From positions 1 to 7,345 of the forward strand of contig JAJYAF010000104.1 in assembly GCA_021779655.1 (NCBI GenBank): 7,345 nucleotides of DNA, given 5' to 3'. Position numbers and translations under genes: made by a program. Positions 6,892-7,345 of this stretch are shown piece after piece (the stretch's first letter is position 1; every line of letters starts with the position of its first letter). Source of the DNA: Pseudomonadota bacterium (GTDB taxonomy: Bacteria > Pseudomonadota > Alphaproteobacteria > Acetobacterales > Acetobacteraceae). The notes under the pieces were generated by a model. That model ran no database searches, was not told the DNA's origin, and saw only the letters and a list, made by a program, of their open reading frames with translations.

Positions 6892-7248
6892 TCAAACCTT
6901 CCCGTCCTGCTCATTGTCGTCACGGGCTTGCGGGCCGGCCGCGCGGATCAGATTGCGCAGCCCCGCCGCCATGCCCACCGGCACCATCAGCACCATCAGC
7001 CAGGGCTTGGTGTGGAGCAGCCGGTCCAGCCCCCACCCGATCGCCACGGCGATGGCCATCGCGGCCACCAGCTCCACCCCCAGGCGCATGGCAAGGCTGA
7101 TCGCGCTTTCGCCCGCTCGGCCGCCGTGACGTACCTCCTTGCCGGCGAGCGCGGGCCTGGCATTGTCACGCTCCGCCGCCGCCGCGAGCCGCCGCTCAAA
7201 GGACTCATTGTCCCGGTCAAAGGACCTTTTGTCCCGGTCGCCGCTCAT
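6892..7248 (-). CDS. atpI: AtpI-family small membrane protein of ATP synthase operon
   Basis: AtpI-type proteins are small, usually non-essential membrane proteins encoded first in F0 operons and linked to c-ring assembly and possibly Mg uptake. This one has 118 residues: a highly charged cytosolic N-terminus (1-45), two membrane segments (about 51-74 and 83-102) with the family-like MRLGVELVAAMAIAVAIGWGLD and a following GLRNLIRAA, and an acidic tail. The N-terminus contains an in-frame 7-residue duplication, RDKRSFD (5-11) and RDNESFE (12-18). The start is ATG at 7246-7248; only a short AGG lies before it, so the ribosome binding site is weak. Its stop codon is one base from the atpB start, indicating translational coupling. 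Confidence 0.9.
   Translation of the reverse strand: MSGDRDKRSFDRDNESFERRLAAAAERDNARPALAGKEVRHGGRAGESAISLAMRLGVELVAAMAIAVAIGWGLDRLLHTKPWLMVLMVPVGMAAGLRNLIRAAGPQARDDNEQDGKV
7196..7237. repeat. Two 21-bp tandem repeats inside the 5' part of atpI
   Basis: Two adjacent 21-bp copies (7196-7216 and 7217-7237) agree at 18 of 21 positions; the three differences fall together in the middle. Each copy begins TCAAAGGAC and ends TTGTCCCGG or TTTGTCCCGG-like sequence on the plus strand. Because 21 is a multiple of three, the duplication adds seven residues to AtpI without shifting frame. Confidence 0.9.
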
Positions 7249-7293
7249 GCACCTGTTTTCAGCGGTTTTTCAGAACCACCGAAAGGTGCCGGG

Positions 7294-7322
7294 TTGCTAC
7301 CGGTGCCCCTGGTTACTGTCAA
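7294..7322 (-). promoter_or_regulatory. Probable promoter of the F0 (atp) operon
   Basis: On the minus strand a perfect -35 TTGACA (7317-7322), a 17-bp spacer and TAGCAA (7294-7299, three of six matches to TATAAT) stand about 45 bases before the atpI ATG. Spacing and position are right for a housekeeping sigma-70 promoter of the operon atpI-atpB-atpE-b'-atpF. The -10 is moderate, as often in alphaproteobacteria. Confidence 0.5.
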
Positions 7323-7327
7323 GTAAC
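7312..7327. promoter_or_regulatory. Inverted repeat over the atp -35 box, candidate operator
   Basis: GTTACT (7312-7317) and AGTAAC (7322-7327) are perfect 6-bp arms around four central bases. The 16-bp element is centred on the TTGACA -35 hexamer of the atp promoter. A dimeric regulator bound here would block RNA polymerase. The symmetry is seen; the regulatory role is inferred. Confidence 0.35.
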
Positions 7328-7345
7328 GGGCGGCACGCAATTCAG

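Noticed and set aside
6891..6923. GTG start at 6923 giving an 11-residue longer subunit a
   Set aside because: The ATG at 6890 has a well-spaced GGAAGG and sits one base after the atpI stop; the longer form lacks a comparable ribosome binding site.

Overview
The window is GC-rich, apart from one AT-richer intergenic stretch, and holds ordinary bacterial chromosome. The gene set points to an alphaproteobacterium. SecA has the alphaproteobacterial type of sequence. The F0 genes form their own operon in the order atpI-atpB-atpE-b'-b, with two different b-type subunits and no F1 genes attached. This split layout is typical of Rhodospirillales and relatives. An Acetobacteraceae-like source is my best guess from sequence feel, not a demonstrated assignment.

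Layout on the plus strand: the window opens inside secA (1-2666), the preprotein translocase ATPase, which lacks only its extreme N-terminus. About 180 bases with two hairpins follow, then a complete tRNA-Arg (anticodon CCG, 2847-2923). A gene-free, AT-richer stretch (2924-3342) separates this from the minus-strand genes.

Layout on the minus strand, read from the right edge: a probable promoter with an inverted repeat over its -35 box (7294-7327) leads into atpI (7248-6892), atpB (subunit a, 6890-6138), atpE (subunit c, 6078-5842), the b' gene (5840-5238) and atpF (subunit b, 5225-4680). Most junctions are 1-12 nt, suggesting one translationally coupled transcript; a 59-nt gap with a strong ribosome binding site precedes atpE, as expected for the high-copy c subunit. 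After atpF come a candidate promoter, three perfect 17-bp tandem repeats, and a gene for a divergent Nramp/SLC11-family metal transporter (4581-3343), which converges on the tRNA region.

Functionally, the F0 genes make the membrane proton channel and stator of ATP synthase, secA drives protein export, and the Nramp-like protein is a membrane metal-ion transporter with altered binding-site motifs. I see no previously undescribed multi-gene system. The points most worth a second look are the unusual Nramp motifs, the 17-bp repeat array in that gene's leader, the small in-frame duplication in atpI, and the AT-rich gene-free stretch next to tRNA-Arg.
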